The notes under the pieces were generated by a model. It was given only the letters and a program-made list of their open reading frames with translations. It searched no databases and was not told the origin of the DNA. From Paralithodes platypus (lineage: Eukaryota > Arthropoda > Malacostraca > Decapoda > Lithodidae), in NCBI GenBank assembly GCA_032716605.1, contig CM064502.1, positions 55,052,368 to 55,116,367 of the forward strand: DNA of 64,000 bases, in the 5' to 3' direction. A program made the translations under genes and the position numbers. Shown one piece after another: positions 63,575 through 64,000 of the stretch. The stretch's first letter is position 1. Each line of letters starts with the position of its first letter.

Positions 63575-64000
63575 AGGTGAATTCCAGGGATGAAACCTAT
63601 TCAAACTACAAAGTCCATTGGGATCTGCTTGGTTTTAGGGGTAGGCCTATGATACTGAAGAACTGTCATCAATGTGTCCTAACAACATAGAAATATAGCT
63701 TATCTTAAGTTATTTTATGTGGCAAGCACTGGAGTAAAGTAGGAAAGAAGAGCAATTGGGCAGAGGAAGAACAAGCGGAGAAGTGAGAAGTACAGTAAAA
63801 ACTGAAAGTTCTCGGGCGTGTTTACCAGTGTATATAGACCTTGTTTACCATGACGTCACTATTGTCAATGGCGGGAACACTAGACACGGGAAATGGGTGA
63901 ATCTGTGTTTTAGTATTATGTGAGAAACTTATAAATTGTATGCATGTTTACAGCTCAACGGCTTAATCACTATCTTGTCAAGGGACTGCGATATATAAAA
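63575..64000. other. non-repeat sequence with a CRE-like palindrome
   Basis: TGACGTCA at 63851-63858 with two TGTTTAC motifs (about 63819 and 63841) and GGCGGGAAC near 63871. This could be the edge of a regulatory region, but no gene start is in the window. Confidence 0.25.

Overview
This is eukaryotic, gene-poor and very repeat-dense DNA, most likely from an arthropod; a decapod crustacean is my best guess. The reasons are abundant TTAGG-type motifs, very many microsatellites, introns and tRNA-derived SINEs, and several LINE clades side by side. The species cannot be read from the sequence. No complete conventional host gene is visible. There is one intact single-exon orphan ORF (16689-17483) and three possible first exons (about 12065-12190, 31690-31958 and 40984-41037). 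Everything else recognisable is mobile DNA, mostly broken.

Layout. 1-4713: the tail of a CR1-like LINE, then a GC-rich Jockey-type LINE with both ORFs broken, fused at 4648 to a scrap of another LINE. 4698-13961: a nest of inverted repeats. A roughly 6.7 kb element with long inverted arms holds a foldback hairpin, a TTAA-flanked element, an RTE-like LINE and a pogo/Tigger-like element sitting in that LINE's tail. This is followed by a 54-bp satellite built from TTAGG-rich sequence and a 132-bp hairpin repeat. 14474-23312: one foldback element (T) split in two by about 8.2 kb of cargo: two LINE 3' ends, the orphan ORF, a SINE and a decayed piggyBac transposase gene with an intron. 23313-28720: short palindromes, SINEs and a long reverse-transcriptase ORF with a nuclease-like C-terminus inserted in a GGT microsatellite. 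28784-63574: about thirty copies or fragments of short TTAA-flanked elements (families A, B and C) mixed with other MITEs, a hAT-like element with a perfect 8-bp duplication, a retroposon with a 13-bp duplication, minisatellites and microsatellites.

How the parts fit. The window reads as layered transposition. Families A, B and C all end in TTAA plus a run of G or C, the target used by piggyBac transposases, and the only piggyBac-type gene here is at 18.5-21.2 kb. A and B share a core of about 100 bp but have different termini. Nesting (A in B at 55217-55551, A in C at 50793-51119, B in a LINE 3' end at 59657-60048) gives relative ages and shows the TTAA duplication directly. The A/B/C set is the strongest candidate for an undescribed system, and the orphan Ser/Asp-tailed ORF is the strongest candidate for an undescribed gene. 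All coordinates and homologies were read by eye; boundaries of degenerate repeats are approximate.
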